Shown: positions 15,904-24,822 of the stretch, one piece after another
Layout of the letters: each line of letters begins with the position of its first letter
Position numbering within the stretch: the stretch's first letter is position 1
Assembly: GCA_004556395.1 (NCBI GenBank)
Contig: SFHK01000011.1
Coordinates: forward strand, 1 to 64,000
DNA: 64,000 bases
From: Clostridiales bacterium
GTDB lineage: Bacteria; Bacillota; Clostridia; Christensenellales; Aristaeellaceae
Reading direction: 5' to 3'
The notes under the pieces: generated by a model
Told to the model about the DNA's origin: nothing
What the model saw: the letters and a program-made list of their open reading frames with translations, nothing else
Databases searched by the model: none
Program-made: the position numbers and the translations under genes

Positions 15904-18654
15904 ATGAAACCCACGCCGCGCGAACCTCGCGGGAACGCCCGCTGGCTGAGGACGTACTCGCTGATGTATCTGGCCGTGGCGCTGCCGATGCTCGCGCTTC
16001 TGCTGGTTTCCGGGAAGACGTTCATCTATGGCGGCGACGCGCTGTATCAGCAGTATCCGACGCTGGTTTACACCGCGAGCGCCGTGCGGCGGCTCTTTTC
16101 GGGCGGCGGCTTCCGCATGGTGGATTTCTCGCTGGGGCAGGGCATGGACAGCCTGAACATGCTGGCGTACTATGGGCTGACCGACCCGCTGCAGTGGTTG
16201 GCGGCGCTGGTGCCGGAGAGCGGGCTTGAGGTCTACTATCAGGCGCTCATCTTTCTGTATATCTATCTTTCCGGCCTTTTCTTTGGAATGTATCTGAAGC
16301 GGCTGCCGGGCATGAGCGGCGCGGCGGTGGCGCTGGGCGCGATGGTGTACGCGTTTTGCAGCTATCAGACGATCGGCATCATCAAAAACCCCTATTATTC
16401 GGCGGGCAGCCTGTATCTGCCGCTGATGCTGATCGCCGTGGAGCGCATTCTTTCCGACCGGCGCTTCCCGATGATGGTGCTTGTGACGGCGCTGATGATT
16501 CTCGCCAACTTCTATCTGGCCTACCAGACCACGCTGCTGGTCATTCTGTACATCGTCGTTCGGCTGATCGCCCGGCTGCGCGCGCGCGGCGTTCGCAAAA
16601 GCGCGGGCGACGGCTTCATGCTGCTGGGCAGCTACCTGCTGGGGCTGGCGCTGTCGATGGCGGTGCTGTATCCGTCCGCGCTGGGCTTTCTGGATTCCGG
16701 GCGCACGGCGGGCAAAACCGGCTACGCGGAATCGCTTCTGCACTATCCGCTTTCCTATTATATAAAGCTCGTCCTGTTCTTCTGCGCGCCGTACGACTAC
16801 GCGGGCTACTGGACGCTGCAGAGCTTTTCGCCGCTGGCGCTGGCGGCGGTGCTGTTTGTGTTTTCGCGCGGCTGCCGCCTGCGCGCGTCGGCGGAACGAG
16901 GCACGCTGCGGCAGCTGCGCGTGATGCTGGCGATGTGCGCCGCGTTTCTCTGCCTGCCGCTGGCGGGGCGGCTGTTCAACGGCATGGGCTATCCCACGAA
17001 CCGCTGGTGCTACGGCTTCGCGGCGGGCGTGAGCGCGGCGACGGCATGGGGGCTGCCGCGCTTCCTGAAGCCGGATTATGAAGGCCGAAAGCGCGTCGCG
17101 GGCATCCTGTGCGCGTGGGGCGCGCTGATGCTGGCGTACGGCGTGCTGGCGTATTTCTTCCCGGCGCTGGCCGGGGAAAGCGTCCACTATTCAAACGAGC
17201 GCGGCTCGCGGCTGATCGGCTGCGTTCCAGCGCTGGCGGGCGGTGCGGCGGTGCTGGCCGCGGGCGCGTTCTTCCTGCGCTCGGATCGCGGCTTCCGCGA
17301 AGGGAACCCCTCGGCGACGCGCTGGCTCGCGGCGCTGACGGCGCTGTGCTTCCTCGCCTACACGGCGGGCTACGCGCTGAACGCCGCCGTGAGCGCGCGT
17401 TTTCAGGCGCGCGGCGTTTCGGCGCGCATCGAAAGCGAGCCGGAAGCGGCGGCCGCCCGGCTGGACGGCGACGGGCTCTGGCGCGCGGACACCGGCATGA
17501 GTCTGGACGCGCACGCCGCGCAGCTCGGCTACCGCGGCACGGGCGCGTATCTGAGCCTTCTGCCCGGCTGGGTCACGGAGCATTATCGCACACTGTCGCT
17601 CGCGTCGCTGCGCTGGCCGTTCCGCGTGGAGGGGCTGGGCGGGGACACGTATCTGGACGCGCTGGCCGCGGTGAAGTACGCCGTGCGCGCCGACGTGCGC
17701 CATCCCGACCTGCTGCCCTACGGCTACGCGCCCGCGGGCGAGCAGACCATGCCGGACGGAAGCCTTGTGCATATCTATGAAAACGAATACGCGCTCCCGG
17801 CAGGCTATGTGTTCCACAGCGCCATGAGCGAAGCGGAATACGACGCGTTCGACCCCATTCAGAAGCGGCGGGCGCTGCTTTCCTGCGCCGTGCTGCCGGA
17901 GGGCGCTTCGGCGTATCCCGCATACGAACCGGCGCGTCCCGCAGAGACGCTCGAATGGGAAGTCGTGTCTTCGGACGGCGTGACGCTGGAAGGGAACACG
18001 CTGCGCGGGCGCGAAAAGGGTATGATCACGCTGCGCTATGACGCGCGCGCGGACGCGGAGACGTATCTGTATTTTTCGGGAACGAGGGTCGTAAGAGTGG
18101 ACAGCGGCACCGACCTGTGCGTGGCCGCGCGGACGGACGCGGGCGTGTCGCGCGCGTACTTCATTCGCCCGGAGGGTAATTTCAATTATGAGCAGCTGGG
18201 CGCGTGCCTGTGTCTGGGCTATTCCGAGGGCGGCGTGAAGGAAGTGACTCTGCGCTTCGAAGCGGAGGGCGAGCTTCAGTTTGCGTCGCTGGAGTTCCTG
18301 AGCGCGCCGATGGAGGACTATCGCGCGGCCGTTCAGGCGCTTTCCGCGGAGGGCTGGAACGCGGAATTCGGCCTGAACCGCGCGGAGGGCGACGTCACGC
18401 TCGCGTCGGACGGCATTTTGCAATTCTCCATTCCCTACGGCCGCGGCTGGACGGCGTGCGTGGACGGAAGTGAGGTCGAGCTTCTGCGCGCGGGCGGCAT
18501 GTATATGGCGCTTCCGCTGGCGGCGGGCACGCATCACGTGGCGCTTGCCTACGAAACGCCGGGGCTGCGCACGGGCGCGATCGTCTCTCTGGCGGCGCTG
18601 GCCGTGCTGCTCGTGTGGACGTTCGCCGCGCGTCGCGCGAGGAGGAAGAAATGA
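15904..18654 (+). CDS. yfhO: YfhO-family membrane glycosyltransferase-like protein
   Basis: 916 residues. The first 570 hold about a dozen membrane helices, with the early loop FIYGGDALYQQYPTLVYTAS and GMDSLNMLAYYGLTDPLQW typical of YfhO (PF09586), followed by a large extracellular region and a last helix near the C-terminus (LAALAVLLVWTFAARRARRKK). YfhO proteins are GT-C-like and are linked to glycosylation of lipoteichoic acid or other wall polymers in Bacillota. The ATG at 15904 follows AAGGGTGG; upstream codons in the frame lack a site. It overlaps the next gene by four bases (ATGA). Confidence 0.9.
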   Translation: MKPTPREPRGNARWLRTYSLMYLAVALPMLALLLVSGKTFIYGGDALYQQYPTLVYTASAVRRLFSGGGFRMVDFSLGQGMDSLNMLAYYGLTDPLQWLAALVPESGLEVYYQALIFLYIYLSGLFFGMYLKRLPGMSGAAVALGAMVYAFCSYQTIGIIKNPYYSAGSLYLPLMLIAVERILSDRRFPMMVLVTALMILANFYLAYQTTLLVILYIVVRLIARLRARGVRKSAGDGFMLLGSYLLGLALSMAVLYPSALGFLDSGRTAGKTGYAESLLHYPLSYYIKLVLFFCAPYDYAGYWTLQSFSPLALAAVLFVFSRGCRLRASAERGTLRQLRVMLAMCAAFLCLPLAGRLFNGMGYPTNRWCYGFAAGVSAATAWGLPRFLKPDYEGRKRVAGILCAWGALMLAYGVLAYFFPALAGESVHYSNERGSRLIGCVPALAGGAAVLAAGAFFLRSDRGFREGNPSATRWLAALTALCFLAYTAGYALNAAVSARFQARGVSARIESEPEAAAARLDGDGLWRADTGMSLDAHAAQLGYRGTGAYLSLLPGWVTEHYRTLSLASLRWPFRVEGLGGDTYLDALAAVKYAVRADVRHPDLLPYGYAPAGEQTMPDGSLVHIYENEYALPAGYVFHSAMSEAEYDAFDPIQKRRALLSCAVLPEGASAYPAYEPARPAETLEWEVVSSDGVTLEGNTLRGREKGMITLRYDARADAETYLYFSGTRVVRVDSGTDLCVAARTDAGVSRAYFIRPEGNFNYEQLGACLCLGYSEGGVKEVTLRFEAEGELQFASLEFLSAPMEDYRAAVQALSAEGWNAEFGLNRAEGDVTLASDGILQFSIPYGRGWTACVDGSEVELLRAGGMYMALPLAAGTHHVALAYETPGLRTGAIVSLAALAVLLVWTFAARRARRKK

Positions 18655-19163
18655 CGGGCGCGAATGTGTCAAAGGAAGAAGTGATTGAATACGCGGCGGC
18701 TTGGTTCCGCAGGAAGGGTTTTCGGAAAAGTCACCTTCGCTGGAAGAAGAGCGATGGCGTGTTCACGAAGGAGTTCGTGATTCAGGGAAGCAGCTTCAGC
18801 CGGGAGGCCTACTATATTCGCCCCTGTGTACATATCGACGCGCTGGCCGATCAAAGCTTCGGGATGTTCGCAGCGGACATCCCGCATTTCTCCACCGAGC
18901 AGGTTATTCGCGATACCGAACGCTTCTTTTGCGAGTGGACGAATCCGGGGCTGATTCGGGCGCACATTCAGGCGTTTCTGGAATGGGACGCGCGAAATCC
19001 GCTGGAGGTACGACGGGAGAGAAAGCTTGCCGTCGAACAGAAGTATGCGGAGCGGGACGAGCGCAATCAGGCGCTTCTGGAGCTGGAATTCGCGGATCCC
19101 TGCCCCGCGCCGGAGTTGTTCGACTGTCAGAGATATATCCCCTATCTGCTTGAAAACCTGTAG
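18651..19163 (+). CDS. Conserved hypothetical protein (DUF4304-like)
   Basis: 170 residues, soluble. The N-terminal pattern AAAWFRRKGFRKSHLRWKKS followed by TKEFVIQGSSFSREAYYIRP resembles DUF4304-type proteins, an assignment made from pattern only. The C-terminus is acidic and helical. The start overlaps the yfhO stop (ATGA) and has AGGAGG inside the end of yfhO, so translation is coupled. Function unknown. Confidence 0.6.
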   Translation: MTGANVSKEEVIEYAAAWFRRKGFRKSHLRWKKSDGVFTKEFVIQGSSFSREAYYIRPCVHIDALADQSFGMFAADIPHFSTEQVIRDTERFFCEWTNPGLIRAHIQAFLEWDARNPLEVRRERKLAVEQKYAERDERNQALLELEFADPCPAPELFDCQRYIPYLLENL

Positions 19164-19179
19164 TCGAAAGGAGTTTTTC

Positions 19180-19698
19180 ATGCGGCATCTTCGCGGGCTG
19201 CTGAAGCCGCTGCCGATGCTGGCGATTGGGCTGGTTCTTGGCACGGCGGCGCGGCTGTTTGACATTTATTTTCAGAACCTTGGAAACATTTTTTCGCAAA
19301 TAGCGATCTGGATTCTCATCGGAACGCTGATTTCGGTGTACAGCCCCACAAAGAAGCGCGCGGCGATGAACGTGCTGCCGTTCTGTCTGGGCATGCTTTT
19401 GACCTATTACGCCACGGCGATGCTGACCCGCGGCGTGTACAGCTGGTCGTTCATCCTCGGGTGGACGGCGTTCGCGCTGCTTTCGCCGGTGATGGCGTAT
19501 TTCGCGTGGATGACGAAGGAGAAGGGCGCGTTCCCGAAGGTGATCGGCGCGGGCATCGTGCTGGCGTCGGCGCTTTCGAGCGTCCTGCTGTTTGACCGGC
19601 TGCGCGTCTACGATTACGTGATCGACGCGCTTCTGATTTACGTGATCTTCTTTCAGAAAATTCCCCGGCTGAGCCGGAAGGGAGGAAACCGCGCATGA
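19180..19698 (+). CDS. Small integral membrane protein, unknown
   Basis: 172 residues with five or six hydrophobic helices (for example LPMLAIGLVLGTAARLFDIY, IAIWILIGTLISVY, VLPFCLGMLLTYYATAML). A GAAAGGAG site precedes the ATG at 19180, 16 bases after the previous gene, and it overlaps the GH32 start by four bases. I do not recognise a named family. Operon membership suggests envelope or sugar-related work, but this is a guess. Confidence 0.65.
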   Translation: MRHLRGLLKPLPMLAIGLVLGTAARLFDIYFQNLGNIFSQIAIWILIGTLISVYSPTKKRAAMNVLPFCLGMLLTYYATAMLTRGVYSWSFILGWTAFALLSPVMAYFAWMTKEKGAFPKVIGAGIVLASALSSVLLFDRLRVYDYVIDALLIYVIFFQKIPRLSRKGGNRA

Positions 19699-20786
19699 GA
19701 CACTTTACCGCGCAGAAGGGTTGGATCAACGACCCGAACGGACTGATTCTGTACGAGGGCTGGTATCACCTGTTTTATCAGCACAACCCGGACGACAACC
19801 GCTGGGGCAACATGCACTGGGGGCACGCCCGCAGCCGCGACCTCGTTCACTGGGAGCATCTGCCCATCGCGCTGTATCCCGAGCCGGGCTATACGATGTA
19901 TTCCGGCAGCGCGATTGAGGACGTGCGCAATCTGACCGGCCTGAAGAAGGGCGGGCACAATCCGCTGCTTCTGTATTACACCGCGGCGGGCGAGCCGTTT
20001 GAGCAGCGCGTGGCCGTGTCCACGGACGGCGGGCGCACGTTTGAGAAAATGCCCGGCTGCGTAATCGGGCACATCCGCGGGGAAAACCGCGACCCGAAGA
20101 TCGTGTACGACGAGGAGAAGGACGTGTACCGGCTGGCGCTGTATCTGGACGGCGACGAGTACGCGCTGTTTGAGACGGACGATCTTGTGCATTTCCGGCT
20201 GAAGCAGACGGTACATCTTCCGGAGGACAACGAGTGCCCCGACCTGTTCCCGCTGACGGCGGACGACGACACGCGGCACTGGGTGCTGATCGGCGCGCAC
20301 GATCGCTATTTGGTGGGGCGCTTCGACGCGGACGGGCAGTTCCGCGCCAGTCAGGACGCGCGGCGGCTCACCTATGGCGACCTGAGCTACGCCGCGCAGA
20401 GCTATTCCGGCATTCCCGGCCGCGCGCTGCGCTTTTCGTGGAACCGCGTGGAGCTGCATGACGACCTGATTCAGGGCAGCATGTGCACGCCCGCCGACTA
20501 CAGCCTGCGCCGCGACGCGGACGGCTACGCCCTGTGCCTGAATCCTGCGCCGGAGTTCGGCTTCGATCCCGCGAGGGACGCGCTGGGCGAGATTCGCGAG
20601 GGCGAAACGATTCCCGTGCCCGATGGCACGCTGCGCCTTGAAAACGGCAAGCTCACCGTGAACGGCACGTCCTGCCCCGCCGGAACGCGCGAGCGCTTCC
20701 GCACCGTGGGCGATACCCACGCGCTCGAGGTCTACCTTGCGCCCGGCGACCGCTTCCTGTGCGTGCCGACGGAGGGAAAACGCTGA
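19695..20786 (+). CDS. Glycoside hydrolase family 32 (sucrose/fructan hydrolase)
   Basis: 363 residues. The N-terminal nucleophile motif is WINDPNG (10-16, nucleophile Asp13), followed by LFYQHNPDDNRWGNMHWGHA, the RDP motif in GENRDPK (about 132-134) and the acid/base glutamate in NECPDLF (about 178-184). All catalytic residues are present. No signal peptide is seen, so an intracellular beta-fructosidase or sucrose-6-phosphate hydrolase is likely. It is about 100 residues shorter than typical members, so the C-terminal beta-sandwich is reduced or missing. It is the last gene of the yfhO operon, an unusual neighbour. Confidence 0.93.
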   Translation: MRHFTAQKGWINDPNGLILYEGWYHLFYQHNPDDNRWGNMHWGHARSRDLVHWEHLPIALYPEPGYTMYSGSAIEDVRNLTGLKKGGHNPLLLYYTAAGEPFEQRVAVSTDGGRTFEKMPGCVIGHIRGENRDPKIVYDEEKDVYRLALYLDGDEYALFETDDLVHFRLKQTVHLPEDNECPDLFPLTADDDTRHWVLIGAHDRYLVGRFDADGQFRASQDARRLTYGDLSYAAQSYSGIPGRALRFSWNRVELHDDLIQGSMCTPADYSLRRDADGYALCLNPAPEFGFDPARDALGEIREGETIPVPDGTLRLENGKLTVNGTSCPAGTRERFRTVGDTHALEVYLAPGDRFLCVPTEGKR

Positions 20787-20892
20787 GCCACGGACGGCGC
20801 GCGCTTTCTTCCGCATTCCGGCGAATGGAAGCGCAGGGCGACGCTTCCTCCGCGTTCCAGCGGAGAACAGCCATTGAAATGGATATGAAAAA

Positions 20893-20925
20893 CGCCGCGT
20901 CCGGCGAATTCAACCGGGCGCGGCG
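20893..20925. terminator. Bidirectional terminator between GH32 and FucI-like genes
   Basis: 12-bp arms (20893-20904 and 20914-20925) with one G-U pair, with A-rich sequence on the left and GGGGTTTT on the right. Confidence 0.7.
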
Positions 20926-20942
20926 GGGTTTTGTGGGCGGGA

Positions 20943-22268
20943 TTACCGCTCGTATTTTTTGTCCTCTTCGAGCACCTTCAGACCCTTCATGCGGAACAGC
21001 TCGAGGAACTGGCTGCGGTATTCGCCAAAGACGGTCACGCGGTGCCACATCGGCAGCCAGTTTTCCAGCAGGTTGCCGGCCTCCGCGCGGGCGACGAGCT
21101 TGGAACGGCAGCCGCCCTCGATGAACGCGTTGCCCTCGGAACGGGAGGAATGGATGCAGGCGACGCCCTCCACGTGGTCGATGTTGATGGTGGTCAGGTC
21201 TTCGCCGGACGGGAAAACGATCTGCACGGACGCGCCCGTGTTGTCCTCCGCGTGGCTGCGCAGGTAGTACTGACAGGTGCGCGGGTCGTTTTCGCCGAAA
21301 ACCTTGCGGCACGCGACACAGTGGGCATAGGTGATCTGCCCGGCGCAGGTGTCGACCACGGGGTCGGACACATAGCCGGGGCGGCCGGTTGTGTAGCGGG
21401 TGAGCATCGCGGAGATGGTGGAATTGACGTCCGCCTCGCAGATGCCGATTTCGCCGTCGTTGCCCATCTGATAGTAGCTCAGGCAGGGATACATGTGGCG
21501 GCTCTCGTCATAAATGCCGTTATAGGACAGCTGCAGGCAGTCGATGGTCAGCGCGTCGACCCGCGTTTCCTCCTTCATCGCCATGATGGCGTGGTAGAGC
21601 TGCGCGCTTTCCAGAATGTCGGCGTCGGACGGCTCAAGAATGCCCAGCGCTTCCTTTTCCCAGCGGTCGGCGGTCGCGCGGGCCTTCGCCGGGTCGACCT
21701 CCCCGAATTTCTTCATCAGGTCGGCGGAGGTGCGGTTGATGAACGTCACGCCCCAGCGTTCCTCGGCGGCTTTCTGCACGGCCATGTCCGGGTTGTTGTT
21801 CACGACCAGCACGCGCGCGGTCTTCATGCGCTTGAGCACGCCGAACAGGCGAACCGCCTCGGCGATGCGGCGATAGTTGCGGGTGGCGAGCACCGGCACG
21901 GGCAGCTTCTGCTCGCGCACGATGGCGGAAGTGCCGGTGAGAATGGAACCGCTGCCGCAATAGGGCACGTCGGCCACAATCACCGGGAAGCCTTCCTTTG
22001 CCTTTTCCAGATAGAACTGATCCACGCGCACCCAGTTCGTCATCAGAAGCACGAGCACGCCGTCGTAGATTTCTTTGTCCTTCTCCCAGTCGGCCTCGGC
22101 CTGCGACGCGGCGGTGTACCAGCATACGTCCAGCTGCGCGTCCGGATTGCCCTCGCGCAGAATGGGATAAATGCGATGAAATTCCTTCTCGTAGTCGAAA
22201 TTGATGTTCGGCCAGCCGGGCTTTCCGGCAGGCTTGCGCTGAATGGCGATTTTCACGCGGTAAGACAT
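20943..22268 (-). CDS. L-fucose/L-arabinose isomerase-family protein
   Basis: 441 residues of the FucI/AraA-like superfamily. Visible elements are an N-terminal Rossmann part (YRVKIAIQRKPAGKPGW), VLVLLMTNWVRVDQFYLEKA, LTIDCLQLSYNGIYDES and GEIGICEADVNSTISAMLTR, the last with the metal-site Glu/Asp region. It probably interconverts an aldose and ketose in the cytosol. The ATG at 22268 has AAGGGAG 9 bases upstream; an earlier in-frame start (22304) was rejected. It is divergent from an AraC regulator. The true substrate is unknown. Confidence 0.82.
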   Translation of the reverse strand: MSYRVKIAIQRKPAGKPGWPNINFDYEKEFHRIYPILREGNPDAQLDVCWYTAASQAEADWEKDKEIYDGVLVLLMTNWVRVDQFYLEKAKEGFPVIVADVPYCGSGSILTGTSAIVREQKLPVPVLATRNYRRIAEAVRLFGVLKRMKTARVLVVNNNPDMAVQKAAEERWGVTFINRTSADLMKKFGEVDPAKARATADRWEKEALGILEPSDADILESAQLYHAIMAMKEETRVDALTIDCLQLSYNGIYDESRHMYPCLSYYQMGNDGEIGICEADVNSTISAMLTRYTTGRPGYVSDPVVDTCAGQITYAHCVACRKVFGENDPRTCQYYLRSHAEDNTGASVQIVFPSGEDLTTINIDHVEGVACIHSSRSEGNAFIEGGCRSKLVARAEAGNLLENWLPMWHRVTVFGEYRSQFLELFRMKGLKVLEEDKKYER

Positions 22269-22331
22269 GATCAACGACTCCCTTCGGCGTTTTTTCAAGT
22301 TCATTATAGCTTTCTTCCGGCGCGATTTCGA

Positions 22332-22360
22332 TTGACAAACGCGTCGAAAAATTGTAAAAT
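22332..22360 (+). promoter_or_regulatory. Consensus promoter giving a leaderless transcript
   Basis: TTGACA (22332-22337), a 17-base spacer, TAAAAT (22355-22360). The start ATG is at 22367, only 6 bases after the -10, so the mRNA should start at or next to the ATG. Confidence 0.65.
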
Positions 22361-22366
22361 ACCGAT

Positions 22367-23167
22367 ATGAAACAGAACGAATTCTTTTCCTCCGTGCGCA
22401 TTCATTCGTGCGGAATCAGCGACTGCGACGCGTCGTGGCGCTGGGATACGGGCGCGCGCGGCATCCCGGACTGGGATCTGTGGGCGGTGTTTCGCGGCGC
22501 GGGCACGCTGGAAACGCCGGAGCACGCGTACGACTACGTGCGCGGCAGCTGCTTTCTGCTCTCGCCGAGCATCCGCTATATCGCGTCCCCGCGGGAGGGC
22601 ATGGCGCCGCTGGTCATCAACGTGCATTTCGGGCTGGACGGCGACGCGCCGGAGAAGCCCCTGTTTGTGCACGCCGTGGCGGACGTGTCCTACCTGTATG
22701 AAACGCTCACGCGCGTGCTTCGGCTGTACGGCGCGAACCGCACGGACGACGCGGAGCTGTTTTTCCGCTGCGCGCTGACGGAGCTTTTGGAGCAGGAAAG
22801 CGCCGCCCGCAGCGCCGTGCCCGCGCGCATCCGAACCCTGGTGGAGCGCGTGGCGCGCGACGTGCAGGCGCACCCGGAGAGCGCCGAAACGCTGGCCGTG
22901 CTGGCCGTGAAGGCCGGCTACTGCCGGGACTATATGGGGCGCATGTTCGCGCAGGTGGTGGGCATGGGCTATCCGGAATACGTGATCTCCGCGCGGCTGA
23001 ACCGCGCGCGGCTGCTTCTGCGCTCCACCGACCTGCCGCTGGGCGAAATCGCGGAGGGACTGGGCTACTGCGACGCATCGGCGTTTTCGCGCCAGTTCAC
23101 GTCTCGGCTCGGCCTTACGCCGACGGAATATCGCCGCGGGCAGCCGTTTTCCGGGAAGATGAAGTGA
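22367..23167 (+). CDS. AraC-family transcriptional regulator (leaderless)
   Basis: 266 residues. The N-terminal cupin-like part includes WDLWAVFRGAGTLETPEHAY and RGSCFLLSPSIRYIASPREG. The C-terminal DNA-binding domain has AETLAVLAVKAGYCRDYMGRMF and LPLGEIAEGLGYCDASAFSR, ending FTSRLGLTPTEYRRG. No ribosome binding site is visible upstream of the ATG; instead a near-consensus promoter is placed for a leaderless message. It is divergent from the FucI-like isomerase and likely regulates it. Confidence 0.9.
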   Translation: MKQNEFFSSVRIHSCGISDCDASWRWDTGARGIPDWDLWAVFRGAGTLETPEHAYDYVRGSCFLLSPSIRYIASPREGMAPLVINVHFGLDGDAPEKPLFVHAVADVSYLYETLTRVLRLYGANRTDDAELFFRCALTELLEQESAARSAVPARIRTLVERVARDVQAHPESAETLAVLAVKAGYCRDYMGRMFAQVVGMGYPEYVISARLNRARLLLRSTDLPLGEIAEGLGYCDASAFSRQFTSRLGLTPTEYRRGQPFSGKMK

Positions 23168-23169
23168 CG

Positions 23170-23186
23170 GCGGGCTTTTCGCCCGC
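23170..23186 (+). terminator. Short hairpin after AraC gene
   Basis: Perfect 6-bp stem (23170-23175 and 23181-23186) with loop TTTTC, just after the stop; there is no strong T-run. Confidence 0.35.
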
Positions 23187-23271
23187 GAGTGGCTGCCGCG
23201 GGACGGCGGTTTCATTGAGAAAAAACGCCGGCTGAACGCGGACGGTTGTTTCTCGGGAACGCGAAAAACGG

Positions 23272-23300
23272 GTGACAACGCGGGCAGGGTGTGGTATACT
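23272..23300 (+). promoter_or_regulatory. Candidate promoter for zinc peptidase gene
   Basis: GTGACA (23272-23277), a 17-base spacer, TATACT (23295-23300); the start codon is at 23335. Confidence 0.55.
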
Positions 23301-23334
23301 ATAGAAGGTAGTCCCTGAAACGGGAGGTGTGTTT

Positions 23335-24012
23335 ATGAACGAAGGAACGCTGTATCTGCTGATTCTCGGTGCGCTGGCGCTGTCGCTGCTTGCGCAGGTG
23401 CTGGTGAACAGCCGCTTTGAACGCTATCGAAAGGTGCCTGACGCGTCCGGCCTGACCGGCGGCGAGGTGGCGCGCCGACTTCTGGACGACGCGGGGCTGC
23501 GGAACGTGCGCATCGAGCGCGTGTCCGGCCGGCTGACCGACCATTATGACCCGCAGGCGAAGGTGCTTCGGCTGTCGCCGGAAACGATGGACGGCGCGAA
23601 CGTCGCCGCGCTGGGCGTGGCCGCCCACGAAACCGGACACGCTTTGCAGGACGCGGACGCGTATGCGCCGCTTCAGCTTCGGACGGCGTGCGTACGCACC
23701 GCCGGAATCGGCTCGCAGGCGGCGTGGCCGCTGTTCCTCGCCGGACTGATTTTCAATTTCCGGCCGCTGGTACTGATCGGCATCGCGCTGTACGCGGCCA
23801 TGGTCGTGTTTACGCTGGTCACCCTGCCGGTGGAGCTGAACGCGTCCCACCGCGCCCTCACGCTGCTGGAAAACGGCGGCTACCTGACGAGCGACGAAAT
23901 GCCCGGCGCGCGGAGCGTATTGTCCGCCGCGGCGCTGACCTACGTCGCGTCCGCGCTGATGGCCGTCCTCCAGCTTCTGCGCCTGATCGCCATCGCGGGC
24001 AACCGCGCCTGA
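23335..24012 (+). CDS. Zinc metallopeptidase, YugP family (paralogue 1)
   Basis: 225 residues (PF04298-like). An N-terminal membrane helix (LYLLILGALALSLLAQVLV) is followed by the GLTGGEVARRLLDDAGLRNV segment, then the zinc motif HETGH (98-102) and two to three C-terminal helices. It should be a membrane-embedded peptidase of unknown substrate. GGGAGG lies 6-7 bases before the ATG at 23335. The stop codon falls inside a perfect 26-bp tandem duplication; without the extra copy the protein would end RRRRD instead of RA. A paralogue follows 70 bases downstream. Confidence 0.88.
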   Translation: MNEGTLYLLILGALALSLLAQVLVNSRFERYRKVPDASGLTGGEVARRLLDDAGLRNVRIERVSGRLTDHYDPQAKVLRLSPETMDGANVAALGVAAHETGHALQDADAYAPLQLRTACVRTAGIGSQAAWPLFLAGLIFNFRPLVLIGIALYAAMVVFTLVTLPVELNASHRALTLLENGGYLTSDEMPGARSVLSAAALTYVASALMAVLQLLRLIAIAGNRA

Positions 24013-24030
24013 TCGCCATCGCGGGCAACC
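23979..24030 (+). repeat. 26-bp perfect tandem duplication
   Basis: Two identical 26-base units (23979-24004 and 24005-24030) beginning GCGCCTGATC and ending GGGCAACC. Twenty-six is not a multiple of three, so the second copy shifts the frame and supplies the stop codon of the upstream gene. Confidence 0.95.
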
Positions 24031-24082
24031 GCCGCCGCCGCGATTGATACGCGGTGACACTGGTTATTTAGGAAGGGTTTGA

Positions 24083-24805
24083 ATGATCGCGTACATTCTG
24101 TGTGCCGTGCTGTTCTTCGTCACGACGGCGTTTTCGCTCGCCGCGCGGGGATGGATGAAGCGGAGATTTACACCTTATCGGAACGTACAGGCTGCGGAGG
24201 GACTGACCGGCGGAACGCTTGCGCGGCAGCTTCTGGACGCGGCGGACTTGTCGGATGTGCGTGTTACGCCCGCGCCCGGCCATTCGGCGGATTTTTACGA
24301 CTCGGATTTCTACGACCCGAAGGATAGGACGCTGCGTCTGACGGCCGAAACGATGGACGGCGCAAACGTCGCCGCGCTGGGCGCGGCCGCGCACGAAGTC
24401 GGCCACGCGGTACAGGCCGCGGACAGCGGACGGAAGTTCTGGCTGCGTTCCGACTGCATGCGGATGGTCGATATAGGCGCGCAGGCGGCGTGGATCCTCA
24501 TGCAGATCGGCTTCTTTGCGGACTTCACGCTGCCGCTGATTCTGGGCGAGGCTCTGTATATGGCAATGCTGGTTTTCACGCTGATCGCTCTGCCGATGGA
24601 GCGGGACGCCTCCCGCCGAGCCATGCGGCTTCTGGAAGACGGCGGTTACTTGACCGCGGATTTCCGGCGCGAGGACGCAGAGCGGATTCTATCCGTGCGG
24701 TCGCTTGCCGGTGTTGCCACGGTGCTGACGGCGCACTTTCGGCTGTTTGGCTTCGGACTTGACAAAACCTCGAAGGAAAGAAAGAAACAACTTGAACATG
24801 AATAG
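24083..24805 (+). CDS. Zinc metallopeptidase, YugP family (paralogue 2)
   Basis: 240 residues, clearly a diverged copy of the preceding gene: shared blocks are GLTGG..ARQLLD, ETMDGANVAALGAAAHE and LLEDGGYLTAD. The zinc motif is HEVGH (104-108). It differs by an acidic insertion DFYDSDFYDPKD before the strand leading to the zinc helix, and by a longer charged C-terminus (KTSKERKKQLEHE). GGAAGGG precedes the ATG. It may be co-transcribed with the first copy. Confidence 0.87.
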   Translation: MIAYILCAVLFFVTTAFSLAARGWMKRRFTPYRNVQAAEGLTGGTLARQLLDAADLSDVRVTPAPGHSADFYDSDFYDPKDRTLRLTAETMDGANVAALGAAAHEVGHAVQAADSGRKFWLRSDCMRMVDIGAQAAWILMQIGFFADFTLPLILGEALYMAMLVFTLIALPMERDASRRAMRLLEDGGYLTADFRREDAERILSVRSLAGVATVLTAHFRLFGFGLDKTSKERKKQLEHE

Positions 24806-24822
24806 ATACGGAGGAAAAAAAG

